Notes under the pieces: generated by a model
Told to the model about the DNA's origin: nothing
The model's input: only the letters and a program-made list of their open reading frames with translations
The model's database searches: none
From: Rhizobium sp.
GTDB lineage: Bacteria > Pseudomonadota > Alphaproteobacteria > Rhizobiales > Rhizobiaceae
Assembly (NCBI GenBank): GCA_002796995.1
Contig: PEKW01000002.1
Location: forward strand, 289,406-353,405
DNA: 64,000 nucleotides
Reading direction: 5' to 3'
Translations under genes and position numbers: made by a program
In this document: positions 25,436 through 34,591 of the stretch, one piece after another
How positions within the stretch are numbered: the stretch's first letter is position 1
How the letters are laid out: each line of letters starts with the position of its first letter

Positions 25436-26428
25436 ATGATGATGAACAGGCCTGCCGAGCTTGGCGAATTCGGTTTCGCCGGTGATGACCGGGTCGTGCC
25501 CTTCCAGGTGGAAGGCCTCGACGTGCGCGGTCGCGCCGTGCAGATCGGTCCCTTGCTGAATACCATTCTTGCCCGCCACGACTATCCCGAGCCGGTCGCC
25601 CGGCTGCTGGCCGAGGCGATCGTGCTCACCGTGCTGATCGGCACCTCGCTGAAGTTCGAGGGCAAGTTCACCGTCCAGACCAAGAGCGACGGTCCGGTCG
25701 ACCTGCTGGTCGCGGACTTCGCCTCGCCGGAGAATGTCCGCGCCTATGCCCGCTTCGATGAGGGGCGCCTGGCCGAGGCGGTGGCCGCCGGCCGCACCTC
25801 GCCCGAGCAGTTGCTGGGTGCGGGCGTTTTGGCGCTGACCATCGACCAGGGTAATTTCATGCAGCCCTACCAGGGTATCGTCCCGCTCGACGGCGCCTCG
25901 CTGGAGGATATTGCCGGGGTCTATTTCCGCCAGTCGGAGCAGATCCCGACGCGCGTCCGTCTCGGAGCCGCCGAGTTCTTCGACCGCGACGAGGAGGGCC
26001 GTCCGCGTCGCACCTGGCGTGCCGGCGGCCTGATCGCCCAGTTCCTGCCGGAGGCGCCGGAACGCATGCGCCACTCCGACCTGCATGGGGGCGATGGCGA
26101 CAATGGCGACCGGCCGCACTCGGAAGACGATGCCTGGGCGGAAGCGCGCATGCTGGTCGACACGGTCGACGCGGACGAACTGACCGATCCGCAGATCGGT
26201 GTGGAACGCCTGCTGTTCCGCCTGTTCCACGAGCGTGGCGTAAGGGTCTACGACCCCCATGCCGTCCACGATCGCTGCAGCTGTTCGCGCGAGAAGATCA
26301 AGGGCGTGTTGTCGAGCTTCTCGCAGGAGGAGATCGATGCCAGCCAGACCGACGGCGCGATCACGGTGACCTGCGAGTTCTGCTCGACCACCTACCGCTA
26401 TGAGGCGGCGGAAGTCTTGAACGCCTGA
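25436..26428 (+). CDS. hslO: Redox-regulated chaperone Hsp33
   Basis: Hsp33 is a cytoplasmic holdase switched on by oxidation of a zinc-binding cysteine centre. The 330-residue protein carries the full centre near its end, CSC in DRCSCSREKIKG and CEFC shortly after. Translation from ATG 25436 follows AGGAG at 25427-25431; an upstream in-frame ATG at 25346 is unlikely. A linker of about 30 acidic/histidine residues at about 218-240 is longer than in enterobacterial Hsp33. Confidence 0.93.
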   Translation: MMMNRPAELGEFGFAGDDRVVPFQVEGLDVRGRAVQIGPLLNTILARHDYPEPVARLLAEAIVLTVLIGTSLKFEGKFTVQTKSDGPVDLLVADFASPENVRAYARFDEGRLAEAVAAGRTSPEQLLGAGVLALTIDQGNFMQPYQGIVPLDGASLEDIAGVYFRQSEQIPTRVRLGAAEFFDRDEEGRPRRTWRAGGLIAQFLPEAPERMRHSDLHGGDGDNGDRPHSEDDAWAEARMLVDTVDADELTDPQIGVERLLFRLFHERGVRVYDPHAVHDRCSCSREKIKGVLSSFSQEEIDASQTDGAITVTCEFCSTTYRYEAAEVLNA

Positions 26429-26454
26429 GCGGTTCGGAAATGGAATGATGCGAG

Positions 26455-26482
26455 CGGCAGGGTCCTTGACCCTGCCGTTTTC
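26455..26482. terminator. Intrinsic terminator between hslO and apaG
   Basis: The 9-bp stem GGCAGGGTC/GACCCTGCC has a short CTT loop and is followed by GTTTTC. It lies between two convergent genes and overlaps the final codon of apaG, so it mainly serves hslO. Confidence 0.8.
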
Positions 26483-26873
26483 AGTTCAGCACCCGGACCA
26501 TGCCGGGCGCATCCAGCGAAAAGGCCGGGATGGCGACCTCGAAGACCTCCCCGTCGTCCGCTTCCATCTGGTAGTGGCCGAACATCATACCCGACGGCGT
26601 GTCGAGCGGGCAGCCGGACGAATATTCATAGGTGTCGCCGGGGCGCAGCCGCGGCTGCTCGCCGATCACCCCCGGTCCATGCACCTCGTCGACCTGGCCG
26701 TTCTGGTCGGTGATGTGCCAGTAGCGGTGCATCAGCCGGACCGGCCTCGTCGAGTGGTTGGCGATCACGATGCGGTAGCCCCAGACATAGCGGCTGTCTT
26801 CCGGATCGGATTGCTCCTCCAGGTAATAGGGTTCGACACTGACCTCGATGTCGCGTGTCACGGCGCGATACAT
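26481..26873 (-). CDS. apaG: ApaG protein (Co2+/Mg2+ efflux protein family)
   Basis: ApaG is a small immunoglobulin-like beta-sandwich protein of unclear biochemical role, tied to divalent cation resistance and to Ap4A metabolism in enterobacteria. The 130-residue protein has normal length and the usual segments [23 protein letters not shown] and the C-terminal [11 protein letters not shown]. It stands alone, convergent with hslO. The 200-bp gap upstream, to metZ, shows only an AT-rich stretch close to the start. Confidence 0.93.
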   Translation of the reverse strand: MYRAVTRDIEVSVEPYYLEEQSDPEDSRYVWGYRIVIANHSTRPVRLMHRYWHITDQNGQVDEVHGPGVIGEQPRLRPGDTYEYSSGCPLDTPSGMMFGHYQMEADDGEVFEVAIPAFSLDAPGMVRVLN

Positions 26874-27075
26874 GCACGGGACCTTTTTAAAGCTTCGCTA
26901 AGCATAGCCTACAGCATGGCGCGATGAAGGAAAAATACAAGCGCACCGGCCGGCCAAAGCGACCGGTCCGGCAGAGATTTCGTTGTTAATGCTAATGGTT
27001 GGGGTTAAGGGCGGCAGACCGGGCGCGCAAGACGCTCACCCGGACTTTTCTGGGGCCCTGGCGCTGGAGCCGCGC

Positions 27076-28260
27076 TCAGGCGCCGACGGACGCGATGGCG
27101 CGGGCGAAGTCCTCGAGCAGGTCGTCCGTATCCTCGATGCCGCAGGACAGGCGCACCGTGCCGCCGGACATGCCGAGTTCGGCCCGTGCCTCGTCGGTCA
27201 GGTTCTTGTGCGTCGTCGTCGCCGGATGGGTGATCAGGCTCTTGGCGTCGCCGAGATTGTTGGAGATCTTGACGATCTCCAGTGCGTTCTGCAGCTTGAA
27301 GGCCGCGTCCTTGCCGCCCTTCATCTCGAAGGCGACCAGCGTCGAGCCGCCGGTCATCTGCTTGGCGACGATGTCGGCCTGCGGATGGTCGGCACGGCCG
27401 GGATAGATCACCCTGGCGACCTGCGGCTGATCGGCGAGGAAGTCAGCGATCGCCGCGGCATTGGCCGTCTGCTGCTTGACGCGCAGCGGCAGCGTCTCGA
27501 CGCCCTTCAGCAGCGTCCAGGCGTTGAACGGCGACATGGCCGGACCGGTATGGCGGAAATAGTCCTGCAGGTTTTCGATGATCCAGTCCTTCGACGAGAG
27601 CACGACGCCGCCGAGGCAGCGACCCTGTCCGTCGATATGCTTGGTCGCCGAATAGACGACGACATGTGCGCCGAGTTCGAGCGGCTTCTGGAAGAGGGGG
27701 GTGGCGAAGACATTGTCGACGATCAGCGTGGCGCCGACCTGGTCGGCGAGCTTGGCGACGCCGGCGATGTCGACCACTTCGAGCGTCGGATTGGTCGGGC
27801 TTTCGAGGAACATCACCTTGGTATTCGGCCGGATCGCCGCTTCCCAGTTCTTCAGGTCCCGGCCGTCGACCAGCGTGCATTCCACGCCGTAGCGCGGCGC
27901 CAGCGTCTCGACGACGTAGCGGCAGGAGCCGAACAGGGCGCGGGCGGCAACGATATGGTCACCGGCCTTCACCTGGCAGAGCACGGCGGCGGCGACCGCG
28001 GCCATGCCCGAAGCCATGGCGCGGGCGTCTTCGGCGCCTTCCAGCAGGCACATGCGCTTTTCGAACATGTCGTTGGTCGGGCTGCCGTAGCGAGCATAGA
28101 TATAGCCGTCCGTCTCACCCTTGAAGCGTGCTTCCGCCGCTTCCGAGCTTTCGTAGACGAAGCCCTGCGTCAGGAAGATCGCCTCGGACGTCTCGCCATA
28201 GGGCGAGCGAAGAGTTCCACCATGGACCAGTTGGGTTGCCGGACGCCAGTTCTTGCTCAT
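27076..28260 (-). CDS. metZ: O-succinylhomoserine sulfhydrylase
   Basis: MetZ makes homocysteine from an activated homoserine and sulfide, a step of methionine synthesis. The 394-residue PLP protein belongs to the Cys/Met metabolism family. It has the YIYARYGSPTNDMFE cofactor segment, LVDNVFATPLFQKPLELGA and the Schiff-base lysine in YSATKHIDGQGR at about residue 208. The RCLGGVV stretch and gene context fit the rhizobial MetZ. A SAM-II riboswitch and a terminator lie in its leader, which strongly supports a methionine-pathway role. Translation starts at ATG 28260. Confidence 0.94.
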   Translation of the reverse strand: MSKNWRPATQLVHGGTLRSPYGETSEAIFLTQGFVYESSEAAEARFKGETDGYIYARYGSPTNDMFEKRMCLLEGAEDARAMASGMAAVAAAVLCQVKAGDHIVAARALFGSCRYVVETLAPRYGVECTLVDGRDLKNWEAAIRPNTKVMFLESPTNPTLEVVDIAGVAKLADQVGATLIVDNVFATPLFQKPLELGAHVVVYSATKHIDGQGRCLGGVVLSSKDWIIENLQDYFRHTGPAMSPFNAWTLLKGVETLPLRVKQQTANAAAIADFLADQPQVARVIYPGRADHPQADIVAKQMTGGSTLVAFEMKGGKDAAFKLQNALEIVKISNNLGDAKSLITHPATTTHKNLTDEARAELGMSGGTVRLSCGIEDTDDLLEDFARAIASVGA

Positions 28261-28282
28261 GCCTTTCAGCCTTTCGAATACA

Positions 28283-28312
28283 AAAAAACCGGTCGCGAAA
28301 TCGGACCGGTTT
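28283..28312 (-). terminator. Intrinsic terminator in the metZ leader
   Basis: On the minus strand ACCGGTC pairs with GACCGGT around a 9-nt loop and is followed by seven T residues. It lies between the SAM-II aptamer and the metZ start. An upstream GACCGG (28326-28321) could pair instead with CCGGTC (28309-28304) as an antiterminator. The two folds are mutually exclusive, as expected of a riboswitch expression platform. Confidence 0.8.
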
Positions 28313-28325
28313 CTAGCACCCGGTC

Positions 28326-28380
28326 TCTTTAGCCATTTGTTTAACGTGGCTGCAAGCCGACCGGCCAAATCACCACGGGA
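28326..28380 (-). ncRNA. SAM-II riboswitch aptamer (metZ leader)
   Basis: On the minus strand the sequence carries the SAM-II landmarks in order: CGTGGTGATTTG, the CCGG-TCGGCTTGCAGCC stem, CACGTTAAACAA and the terminal GCTAAA that completes the pseudoknot. SAM-II aptamers are known from alphaproteobacteria ahead of methionine genes and bind S-adenosylmethionine. The terminator just downstream indicates transcriptional control of metZ. Confidence 0.92.
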
Positions 28381-28461
28381 TAAGCTTGCCATACGCCCAT
28401 CGCGGGCTTGCGTCAATTCCTCGACTTTGGTTTTGTCTGGCCCAAACAGGAAGACGAAAAG

Positions 28462-29559
28462 ATGACCAGGACCACGGGCATTCTCTCGGACAGCGCCATC
28501 GGCACGCTCTTCGGCGAGGGGCGGCTGATGAGCGAGACAATGCTCGATCACGACCAGATCCAGCCCGCCAGCCTCGACCTGCGCCTGGGCGCGAAGGCGC
28601 TGCGCGTGCGTGCGAGCTTCATGCCGGGGCGCGCCCACACCGTCGCCGACAAGCTCGAGCGGCTGACCCTGCACGAGATCGACCTGGAAAACGGCGCCGT
28701 GCTGGAGACCGGATGCGTCTATATCGTCCCGCTGATGGAGAGCCTCGACCTGCCGGCCGCAATGTCGGCCTCGGCCAATCCGAAGAGCTCGACCGGCCGC
28801 CTCGACATCTTCACCCGCGTCATGGTCGACTATGCTCAGGAATTCGACAAGATCCCGGCCGGCTACAAGGGGCCGCTCTATCTGGAGATTAGCCCGCGTA
28901 CTTTCCCGGTCATTGTTAGGCGCGGCTCGCGCCTGTCGCAGATCCGCTTCCGCGTCGGTCAGGCACTGCTCGGCGAGCGGGAACTGCTCGACCTGCATGC
29001 GGCGGAGACCCTGGTCGCCAGCGAAGCGCCGAACGTCTCGGGCGGCGGGATCGCGCTGTCGATCGACCTGAAGGGCACCGGCGAGCAGGGCCTGATCGGC
29101 TATCGCGGCAAGCACCATACCGGCGTGATCGACGTCGACAAGAAGGCCGCGCATGACGTGCTCGACTTCTGGGAACCGCTCTACAGCCGCGGCGCCGACG
29201 AGTTGATCCTCGATCCGGACGAATTCTACATTCTCGTCTCCAACGAGGCGGTGCATGTCCCGCCGCTCTATGCCGCCGAGATGACGCCCTATGACCCGCT
29301 GGTCGGTGAATTCCGCGTGCACTATGCCGGCTTCTTCGACCCCGGTTTCGGCCATGCCGCCGCCGGTGGCTCGGGAAGCCGCGCCGTGCTCGAAGTGCGC
29401 AGCCACGAAGTGCCCTTCATCCTCGAGCACGGCCAGGTGATCGGCCGCCTCGTCTACGAGCACATGCAGGAGCGCCCTGAAGGTCTTTACGGCTCGGGCC
29501 TCGGCTCCAACTACCAGGCCCAAGGCCTGAAGCTGTCCAAGCATTTCCGGCTCGGCTGA
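28462..29559 (+). CDS. 2'-deoxycytidine 5'-triphosphate deaminase (DCD family)
   Basis: The 365-residue protein belongs to the long alphaproteobacterial dCTP deaminase family, about twice the size of E. coli Dcd and apparently a tandem of two dUTPase-like folds. The first half has QPASLDLRLGAKALRVRASF and the SSTGRLDIFTRVMVDY active-site region. The second half has PPLYAAEMTPYDPLVGEFRVHYAGFFDPGFG. The likely reaction is dCTP to dUTP, feeding dTMP synthesis. The ATG at 28462 follows GGAAGACG. It is divergent from metZ. Confidence 0.85.
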   Translation: MTRTTGILSDSAIGTLFGEGRLMSETMLDHDQIQPASLDLRLGAKALRVRASFMPGRAHTVADKLERLTLHEIDLENGAVLETGCVYIVPLMESLDLPAAMSASANPKSSTGRLDIFTRVMVDYAQEFDKIPAGYKGPLYLEISPRTFPVIVRRGSRLSQIRFRVGQALLGERELLDLHAAETLVASEAPNVSGGGIALSIDLKGTGEQGLIGYRGKHHTGVIDVDKKAAHDVLDFWEPLYSRGADELILDPDEFYILVSNEAVHVPPLYAAEMTPYDPLVGEFRVHYAGFFDPGFGHAAAGGSGSRAVLEVRSHEVPFILEHGQVIGRLVYEHMQERPEGLYGSGLGSNYQAQGLKLSKHFRLG

Positions 29560-29627
29560 TCGGCGCCCGCGCAAGGTCGGTTTCGCCCTTGACAGAGCGC
29601 CGCATCTGTTGGAACTGTGCGGGCCGC

Positions 29628-29701
29628 GCGGGTGTAGCTCAATGGTAGAGCAGCAGCTTCCCAAGCTGAATACGAGGGTTCGATTCCCTTCACCCGCTCC
29701 A
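29628..29701 (+). tRNA. tRNA-Gly (anticodon CCC)
   Basis: The acceptor stem GCGGGTG/CACCCGC is followed by discriminator T and an encoded CCA. The anticodon loop TTCCCAA gives anticodon CCC, reading GGG. The T-arm carries GGTTCGATTCC. The gene is 74 nt including CCA and lies 68 bp after the deaminase gene. Confidence 0.97.
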
Positions 29702-29729
29702 GCCTCCTTCAATCATCGAGACCGTCCGC

Positions 29730-30932
29730 TCACTGTGCCACGCCATTGCGCCGGCGTCTGGCTTCGAGCAGCAAAAGGCCCGCGAGCGTCAGCACGGTAA
29801 AGCCGGCGCCGCCGAGGAAGGTGCCGGTCGGGCCGGTGGCGTCCCAGAGCAGACCGGCGATGACGCTCGCCGCCAGCAATGCTACGCCGGTTACGAGGTT
29901 GAACATGCCGAAGGCCGTGCCGCGCAGTTCCGCCGGTGCCGTGTCGGCGACGAGGGTTGCGAGCAGCCCCTGGGTGAATCCCATGTGCAGCCCCCAGAGC
30001 GCCGCCCCGACAGCAAGACCGGCGAGACCCGACGAGAAGGCGAGCACCAGGTCGGCGGCGAGCAGCAGCACGAGGCCGGCGACGAGCAGTCTCGTCCGGC
30101 TCATCCTATCCGACAGCGCCCCGACCGGATAGGCGGAGAGGAAATAGGCGGCATTCATCACCACCATCACTGCTGGCACGAAAGCGAGCGACAGGCCGAT
30201 GTCCTGGCCTTTCAGCACGAGGAAGGCTTCGCTGAACCGGGCAAGCGTGAAGGCCGACGCGACCGCGACCACCCACCAGTAGCTGCTGCTCAACCGCCCG
30301 AGTTCGCTTCGGCTGAGCGGCATGCGCATCTTGCGCACCGGCGCCGCCCGCTTCGGCTCCTTTACCGCGACGATGATCAGTCCGGCCGAGACGAAGGCGG
30401 GAATGACGGCGATCCAGAAAACCAGGGTGAAATCGTTGCTGAGCGCCCACATGAAGACGATGGCGAGCAGCGGCCCGAGCAGGGCGCCCAACGTATCCAG
30501 AGACTGCCGGAGCCCGAAGCTTGCGCCGCGCAGCTCGGGTGGGGAAATGTCGGCGACCAGCGCGTCGCGCGGCGCGCCGCGGATGCCCTTGCCGATGCGG
30601 TCGACGAAGCGTGCGGCGATCAGCCAGGCGACGCCCGGTGCGAGCGGGAAGACCGGTTTGGTGAAAGCGGCGAGGCCATAGCCCAGCGCCGCCAGCAGCT
30701 TTCGCTTGCCCAGCCAGTCGCTGAGCGCGCCGGAAAACACCTTGGTGATCGCCGCGGTCGCCTCGGCGATCCCCTCGATGATGCCGACGGTGAGCGTCGA
30801 CGTGCCGAGCACGGTGACCAGGTAGAGCGGCAGGATGGCATGGATCATCTCGGAGGAGACATCCATGAACAAGGACACGAAGCCGATCGCCCAGATGCTG
30901 CCGGGGAGCCTGCGCCAGGTCGCCGTGTCCAA
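29730..30932 (-). CDS. MFS transporter
   Basis: The 400-residue protein has about twelve hydrophobic segments and the major facilitator loop motif between helices 2 and 3 (GALSDWLGKRK). A second conserved loop, RFVDRIGKGIRGAPRDALVAD, lies at about 108-128 and is characteristic of one drug/unknown-substrate subgroup. A matching GALSDRMSRTR in the C-terminal half shows the internal duplication. No substrate can be inferred; the neighbours are unrelated. Confidence 0.85.
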   Translation of the reverse strand: MDTATWRRLPGSIWAIGFVSLFMDVSSEMIHAILPLYLVTVLGTSTLTVGIIEGIAEATAAITKVFSGALSDWLGKRKLLAALGYGLAAFTKPVFPLAPGVAWLIAARFVDRIGKGIRGAPRDALVADISPPELRGASFGLRQSLDTLGALLGPLLAIVFMWALSNDFTLVFWIAVIPAFVSAGLIIVAVKEPKRAAPVRKMRMPLSRSELGRLSSSYWWVVAVASAFTLARFSEAFLVLKGQDIGLSLAFVPAVMVVMNAAYFLSAYPVGALSDRMSRTRLLVAGLVLLLAADLVLAFSSGLAGLAVGAALWGLHMGFTQGLLATLVADTAPAELRGTAFGMFNLVTGVALLAASVIAGLLWDATGPTGTFLGGAGFTVLTLAGLLLLEARRRRNGVAQ

Positions 30933-31028
30933 GCCCGTCTCTCCCGATCATTTTGGCCACCGCCGCGCCGGCCGGCGAGGCCTTCTGCGAAACCGTCGGC
31001 AAATCTCTGCGCGCTTGCCCGTTGGCGG

Positions 31029-33050
31029 TCAAGACGGCTGGCGGGCGGGATCACAGGCTTCGCCGGAGCGAACCGTTTCGGCTTGCGTCTGGGGCTGGTG
31101 CGGCTGTTGGGTCTCGTGCGGCCGGTGCGGCGTCTTGTTCCAGAAGAAGGGCTTGCAGCGCAGTTCGACCACCGCCTTCCAGGCGGCGAGCGAGGTCATC
31201 ATCCAGTAGAGCGGTATGCCCATCCAGCGGTTGCCGACCATTTTCCTCTCATGCGCCGTCATCGTCGTTGCGCCGAGCGTCACGAAGGCCGTGTAGCTGC
31301 CGAGAATGTTGGTGATGTCGATGATGAACAGGATCGCCTCGAACAGGCCGATCGTCTCGGCCGGCTTCTGCAGCATGGCGACCGCCGATGTGGCGATGAA
31401 GACCAGGATGAGCGGATGGCTGAGCGCCGAGATCAGCATGCCGCCGATCAGCAGCTGGAAGGTGGCGAAGGCGGCAAATCCCATTTCGTCGATCGTGCGG
31501 GCCGGATCGCGCATCAGCACCAGCCATGTCTGCAGCCAGCCCTTGAACCAGCGGGTTCGCTGGCCGAGCCAGACGGCGCCTGTCGTCGGCGCGTCCTCCA
31601 GCGTCTGCCGGCGGATCGTGGCGGAGCGGTAGCCGAGCCGGTAGAGCCGCATGCCGAGATCGGCGTCTTCCGTGACGTTGAACGGATCCCAGCCGCCGAC
31701 GGCCTTGAGCGGGCCGATGCGGAAGTGATTGGACGTGCCGCCCAGCGGAAGCGGCATGCGATAGCGCGCCAGGATCGGTAGCATGCGGCGAAACAGGGCG
31801 GCATATTCGAGCGCGAACAGCGCGCTGGTCCAGGACTGGCGCATGTTTGCGATCACCAGCGGCGCCTGCAGGCAGGCGACATCCGCGGGTGCGGCCCTGA
31901 ACGCGTGATAGGCCTCCTTCAGCTGGCCGGGATGCGGCCGGTCCTCGGCATCGAAGATCGCCACATAGTCTCCGCGCACGCCGGAAAGCGCATAGCTCAG
32001 CGCCTTCGGCTTGGTGCGCGGCACCATCGGCGGCACCTCGACGATCTCGAAATGCCGGGGCGGGTCGAGCGCCCGGATCGCCGAAAGGGTTTCGATGTCG
32101 TCTGCCTCGCAGACCAGCTTGATGTCGAGCCGGGCGCGCGGCCAGTCGAGCCGTTCGAGCGAGCCGATCAGCTGGGCCGCGACCTCGGCCTCGCGGTAGA
32201 GCGCCACCATCACCGTATAGACGGGCAGGGGTTCTTCGCCGCTGACGACCGGAAGCGCGGCAGGCCTTTGCCGCGCCCGTCTGAAGCGCCGGCCATGCAC
32301 CAGGGCGGCCATGCGCAGGCACAGCGCCGCGAGATAGAGCAGAGACAACGTCAGATGCAGGACGTTGACGGCGATCGCCGGTGCACCCAGGAGCAGCGCA
32401 ATCACGCCGCTCGTCATCGCACCCGCCCAGAAGCCCTGCCGACCGGTGAGCACCGTGCGGGCGGAGAAATCCGGCCGCGCCTCGAACAGCGCGTCCACGG
32501 TCGCCTTCACCCGCCGGTCCGCCCCGGCCTGCCAGGCGGCGCGCCGGATTGACGACGCGGAGGCGATGGCAAGCGAGTGGCGAAGCCCCGGATGCCGTTC
32601 GAGACTGGCGAGGAGATGGTTGATGCGCCGCGCCTCGGGGGCGATCACTGTGACCGGTGGGCGGGTCTTGTCGTGCAGCCGCACCGAGCAGGGCCGGGCG
32701 AGCTGACTGTCCAGCCCCTTGCCGTCGACGACCGCCCCGTCCGGAATGGCGTCGAGGAAGGGAAGGCCCACGAGCCGCGCCAGCGCCGCGTAATAGGCTT
32801 CCTCCTGCACCTGGCCGCTCGCCAGCAATTCCTGTTCGATCGTCGTACCGTGCACTGCGGCCCGCCTTGCCATGCAGGCGATCAGCGGCTTGGAAAAGCC
32901 GAGCGACTTGATCACCAGCGCCTCGTCGCGCAACGCGGAAAGGGCGGCACTGTCCTCGTCCGGCGCGCCGGAGACAGGCACTTGACGCGATGCGGCACTG
33001 GCTTCCCCGGCGATCGCGCCAGCGCGGCCGCCATATTCCCCGATTTGCAT
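31029..33050 (-). CDS. Membrane glycosyltransferase, family 2, with an N-terminal MshEN-like domain
   Basis: The 673-residue protein joins two parts. Residues about 45-115 resemble the N-terminal domain of type II/IV secretion ATPases (SLGFSKPLIACMARRAA..., then ARLVGLPFLDAIP). After two membrane helices (about 207-250) comes a processive family 2 glycosyltransferase with CEADDIET, the DAEDRPHPGQL acidic pair, TEDADLGMRLY and GQRTRWFKGW (QxxRW). Three or more membrane helices (about 530-640) follow. This architecture fits synthesis and export of a surface polysaccharide. The product is unknown, and no polysaccharide genes lie nearby. Confidence 0.82.
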   Translation of the reverse strand: MQIGEYGGRAGAIAGEASAASRQVPVSGAPDEDSAALSALRDEALVIKSLGFSKPLIACMARRAAVHGTTIEQELLASGQVQEEAYYAALARLVGLPFLDAIPDGAVVDGKGLDSQLARPCSVRLHDKTRPPVTVIAPEARRINHLLASLERHPGLRHSLAIASASSIRRAAWQAGADRRVKATVDALFEARPDFSARTVLTGRQGFWAGAMTSGVIALLLGAPAIAVNVLHLTLSLLYLAALCLRMAALVHGRRFRRARQRPAALPVVSGEEPLPVYTVMVALYREAEVAAQLIGSLERLDWPRARLDIKLVCEADDIETLSAIRALDPPRHFEIVEVPPMVPRTKPKALSYALSGVRGDYVAIFDAEDRPHPGQLKEAYHAFRAAPADVACLQAPLVIANMRQSWTSALFALEYAALFRRMLPILARYRMPLPLGGTSNHFRIGPLKAVGGWDPFNVTEDADLGMRLYRLGYRSATIRRQTLEDAPTTGAVWLGQRTRWFKGWLQTWLVLMRDPARTIDEMGFAAFATFQLLIGGMLISALSHPLILVFIATSAVAMLQKPAETIGLFEAILFIIDITNILGSYTAFVTLGATTMTAHERKMVGNRWMGIPLYWMMTSLAAWKAVVELRCKPFFWNKTPHRPHETQQPHQPQTQAETVRSGEACDPARQPS

Positions 33051-33109
33051 GACTCTGTTACACCGTCATCGGGAGATGACGCCCCAGCTGTCCCCGGAAA
33101 TGGATCATA

Positions 33110-33985
33110 ATGATACGCATCGTAGTTTCATCCCTGCATTTTCAGGGGTTGCGCTTTTTGGTTGTGGCGGCGTGTACAATTCTTGCGGCTGTGTCCGCGC
33201 CGCATCCGGCGGCGGCCGGGGACCTGCCGGTGCTGTTCGATGCCCGCGAGCGCCTGCCGCGCCCCGATCTGTCCGGCGTGCTGCGCGTGCGCTTCCTGAC
33301 GACGACGGATTTCCCGCCCTTCAACTTCGCCGACCAGACGGGCCGGCTCGCCGGCTTCCACATTGATCTGGCGCGGGCGCTCTGTGCCGAACTCGGGATC
33401 GAGGCGAAATGCCAGATCCAGGCGCTGCCCTATGGCGAGCTCGAGACGGCGCTCGCCGCGGGACAGGGCGAGGCCGTGCTGGCCGGCATTGCGGTGAGCG
33501 ACGAGCTGCGCGCCCGCTTCGCCTTCAGCCGGCCCTATATGCTGCTGCCAGCGCGCTTTGCCCGCAACAAGGCGGTGGAGCTTGGCGGTGAGAATGCCGA
33601 CGCGCTGTTCGGCCGGCGGGTGGGCGTGGTCAGCGGCACGGCGCACGAGGCCATGCTGAAAGCCTTCTTCCCCGACATCCAGGCGGTCCCCTTCGCCGAT
33701 CGGGCAAAGATGCTGGAGGAGCTGAAGGAAAAGAAGATCGATGCCGTGTTCGCCGATGCGCTGCAGCTGTCCTTCTGGACGGCCGGCGATGCCGCGGGCA
33801 ATTGCTGCGCACTGTTCGGCCAGGCCTATGTCTCGGAACGTTTTCTCGGGGAGGGGCTGACGATCATGCTCCGCCGCGACGATCCCGTGCTCGCCGCCGC
33901 CTTCGACAGCGCACTGGCGGCGCTGTCGCGAAACGGCCGGCTGCAGGAAATCTACCTGCGCTATTTCCCCTACGGGCTGTTTTAG
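33110..33985 (+). CDS. Periplasmic solute-binding protein (SBP family 3)
   Basis: The 291-residue protein starts with a signal peptide (hydrophobic core FLVVAACTILAAVSA, cleavage near AAAG at about 36). The bacterial family 3 solute-binding fold follows: LTTTDFPPFNFADQTGRLAGFHIDLARALCAELGI is spread over residues 62-96 and the GVVSGTAHEAML hinge is at about 171-182. The family usually binds amino acids. No permease or ATPase gene is adjacent, so it may be an orphan receptor or serve a transporter elsewhere. It is divergent from the glycosyltransferase gene. Confidence 0.85.
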   Translation: MIRIVVSSLHFQGLRFLVVAACTILAAVSAPHPAAAGDLPVLFDARERLPRPDLSGVLRVRFLTTTDFPPFNFADQTGRLAGFHIDLARALCAELGIEAKCQIQALPYGELETALAAGQGEAVLAGIAVSDELRARFAFSRPYMLLPARFARNKAVELGGENADALFGRRVGVVSGTAHEAMLKAFFPDIQAVPFADRAKMLEELKEKKIDAVFADALQLSFWTAGDAAGNCCALFGQAYVSERFLGEGLTIMLRRDDPVLAAAFDSALAALSRNGRLQEIYLRYFPYGLF

Positions 33986-34105
33986 GACACGCGATCATGC
34001 GCGCGGTTGCGCTCCCATAGCTCCGTTTGGGGAACGACCCGGTAGCTTTACCGTTCAGGGGATCCTAGGTGCATGCCCGGCGAGGGCAGCGAGCCGCCGA
34101 GCAGC

Positions 34106-34519
34106 TTACATCGGGCGGTAGCGGGCCATGGCGCTGTGCTCGATTGCCGCGCAGGTCAGCTTGTCGAGGCCCAGCCGGTCGCGCAGCAATTGCAGGAACC
34201 GGATCTCCTCGGGCTTCACGGTCAGGTCGACCGCCATCACCTCGACGGCCAGCGCATAGGCGGTGTCGTAGGAGCGGGCCGGCACGGCGTCGCGGATGAC
34301 CTCGAGCGCGATGTCGAGGCCTTCGGGGCCGGCGAGGATGTCGGCGCAACGCTTGGAAACCTCGACGACGCTGTCCTTGTCGAAGCCGTTGAAGATCGGC
34401 AGCAGGTCGATCAACTGGCCGATGCGGCGCAATTCCTTGTCGTTCATCGAATTGTCGACGGCGGATGCCATCACCATGACGAAGATCAGGGCGTCGTGCG
34501 GCGTTACGGGCGTTGTCAT
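34106..34519 (-). CDS. TerB-family tellurite resistance-like protein
   Basis: The 137-residue all-helical protein matches the TerB/DjlA-N type fold. An acidic metal-binding loop (AVDNSMNDKELRRIGQL, about 20-36) is followed by a second acidic loop near VMAVDLTVKPEE. Rhizobial genomes carry such a stand-alone TerB, usually without the other ter genes, and none is present here. Its role is unknown; envelope or metal stress is the usual guess. The 120 bp between it and the binding-protein gene show nothing else. Confidence 0.8.
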   Translation of the reverse strand: MTTPVTPHDALIFVMVMASAVDNSMNDKELRRIGQLIDLLPIFNGFDKDSVVEVSKRCADILAGPEGLDIALEVIRDAVPARSYDTAYALAVEVMAVDLTVKPEEIRFLQLLRDRLGLDKLTCAAIEHSAMARYRPM

Positions 34520-34591
34520 CGGTCGGGGATTCCTCGTTGTTTTCCCGGAGAGTAGGATCTGCCGGCCTCGCTTTCAAGCCGGGCTCCGGGC

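Noticed and set aside
24104..26269. Open frame of 721 codons opposite argF and hslO
   Set aside because: It crosses two well-identified genes and has no domain of its own.
26925..26990. A 21-codon open frame between apaG and metZ encoding a basic peptide
   Set aside because: No ribosome site and no homolog known to me; chance at this length.
26983..28332. Open frame of 449 codons opposite metZ
   Set aside because: It runs through the metZ gene and its riboswitch region; no domain visible.
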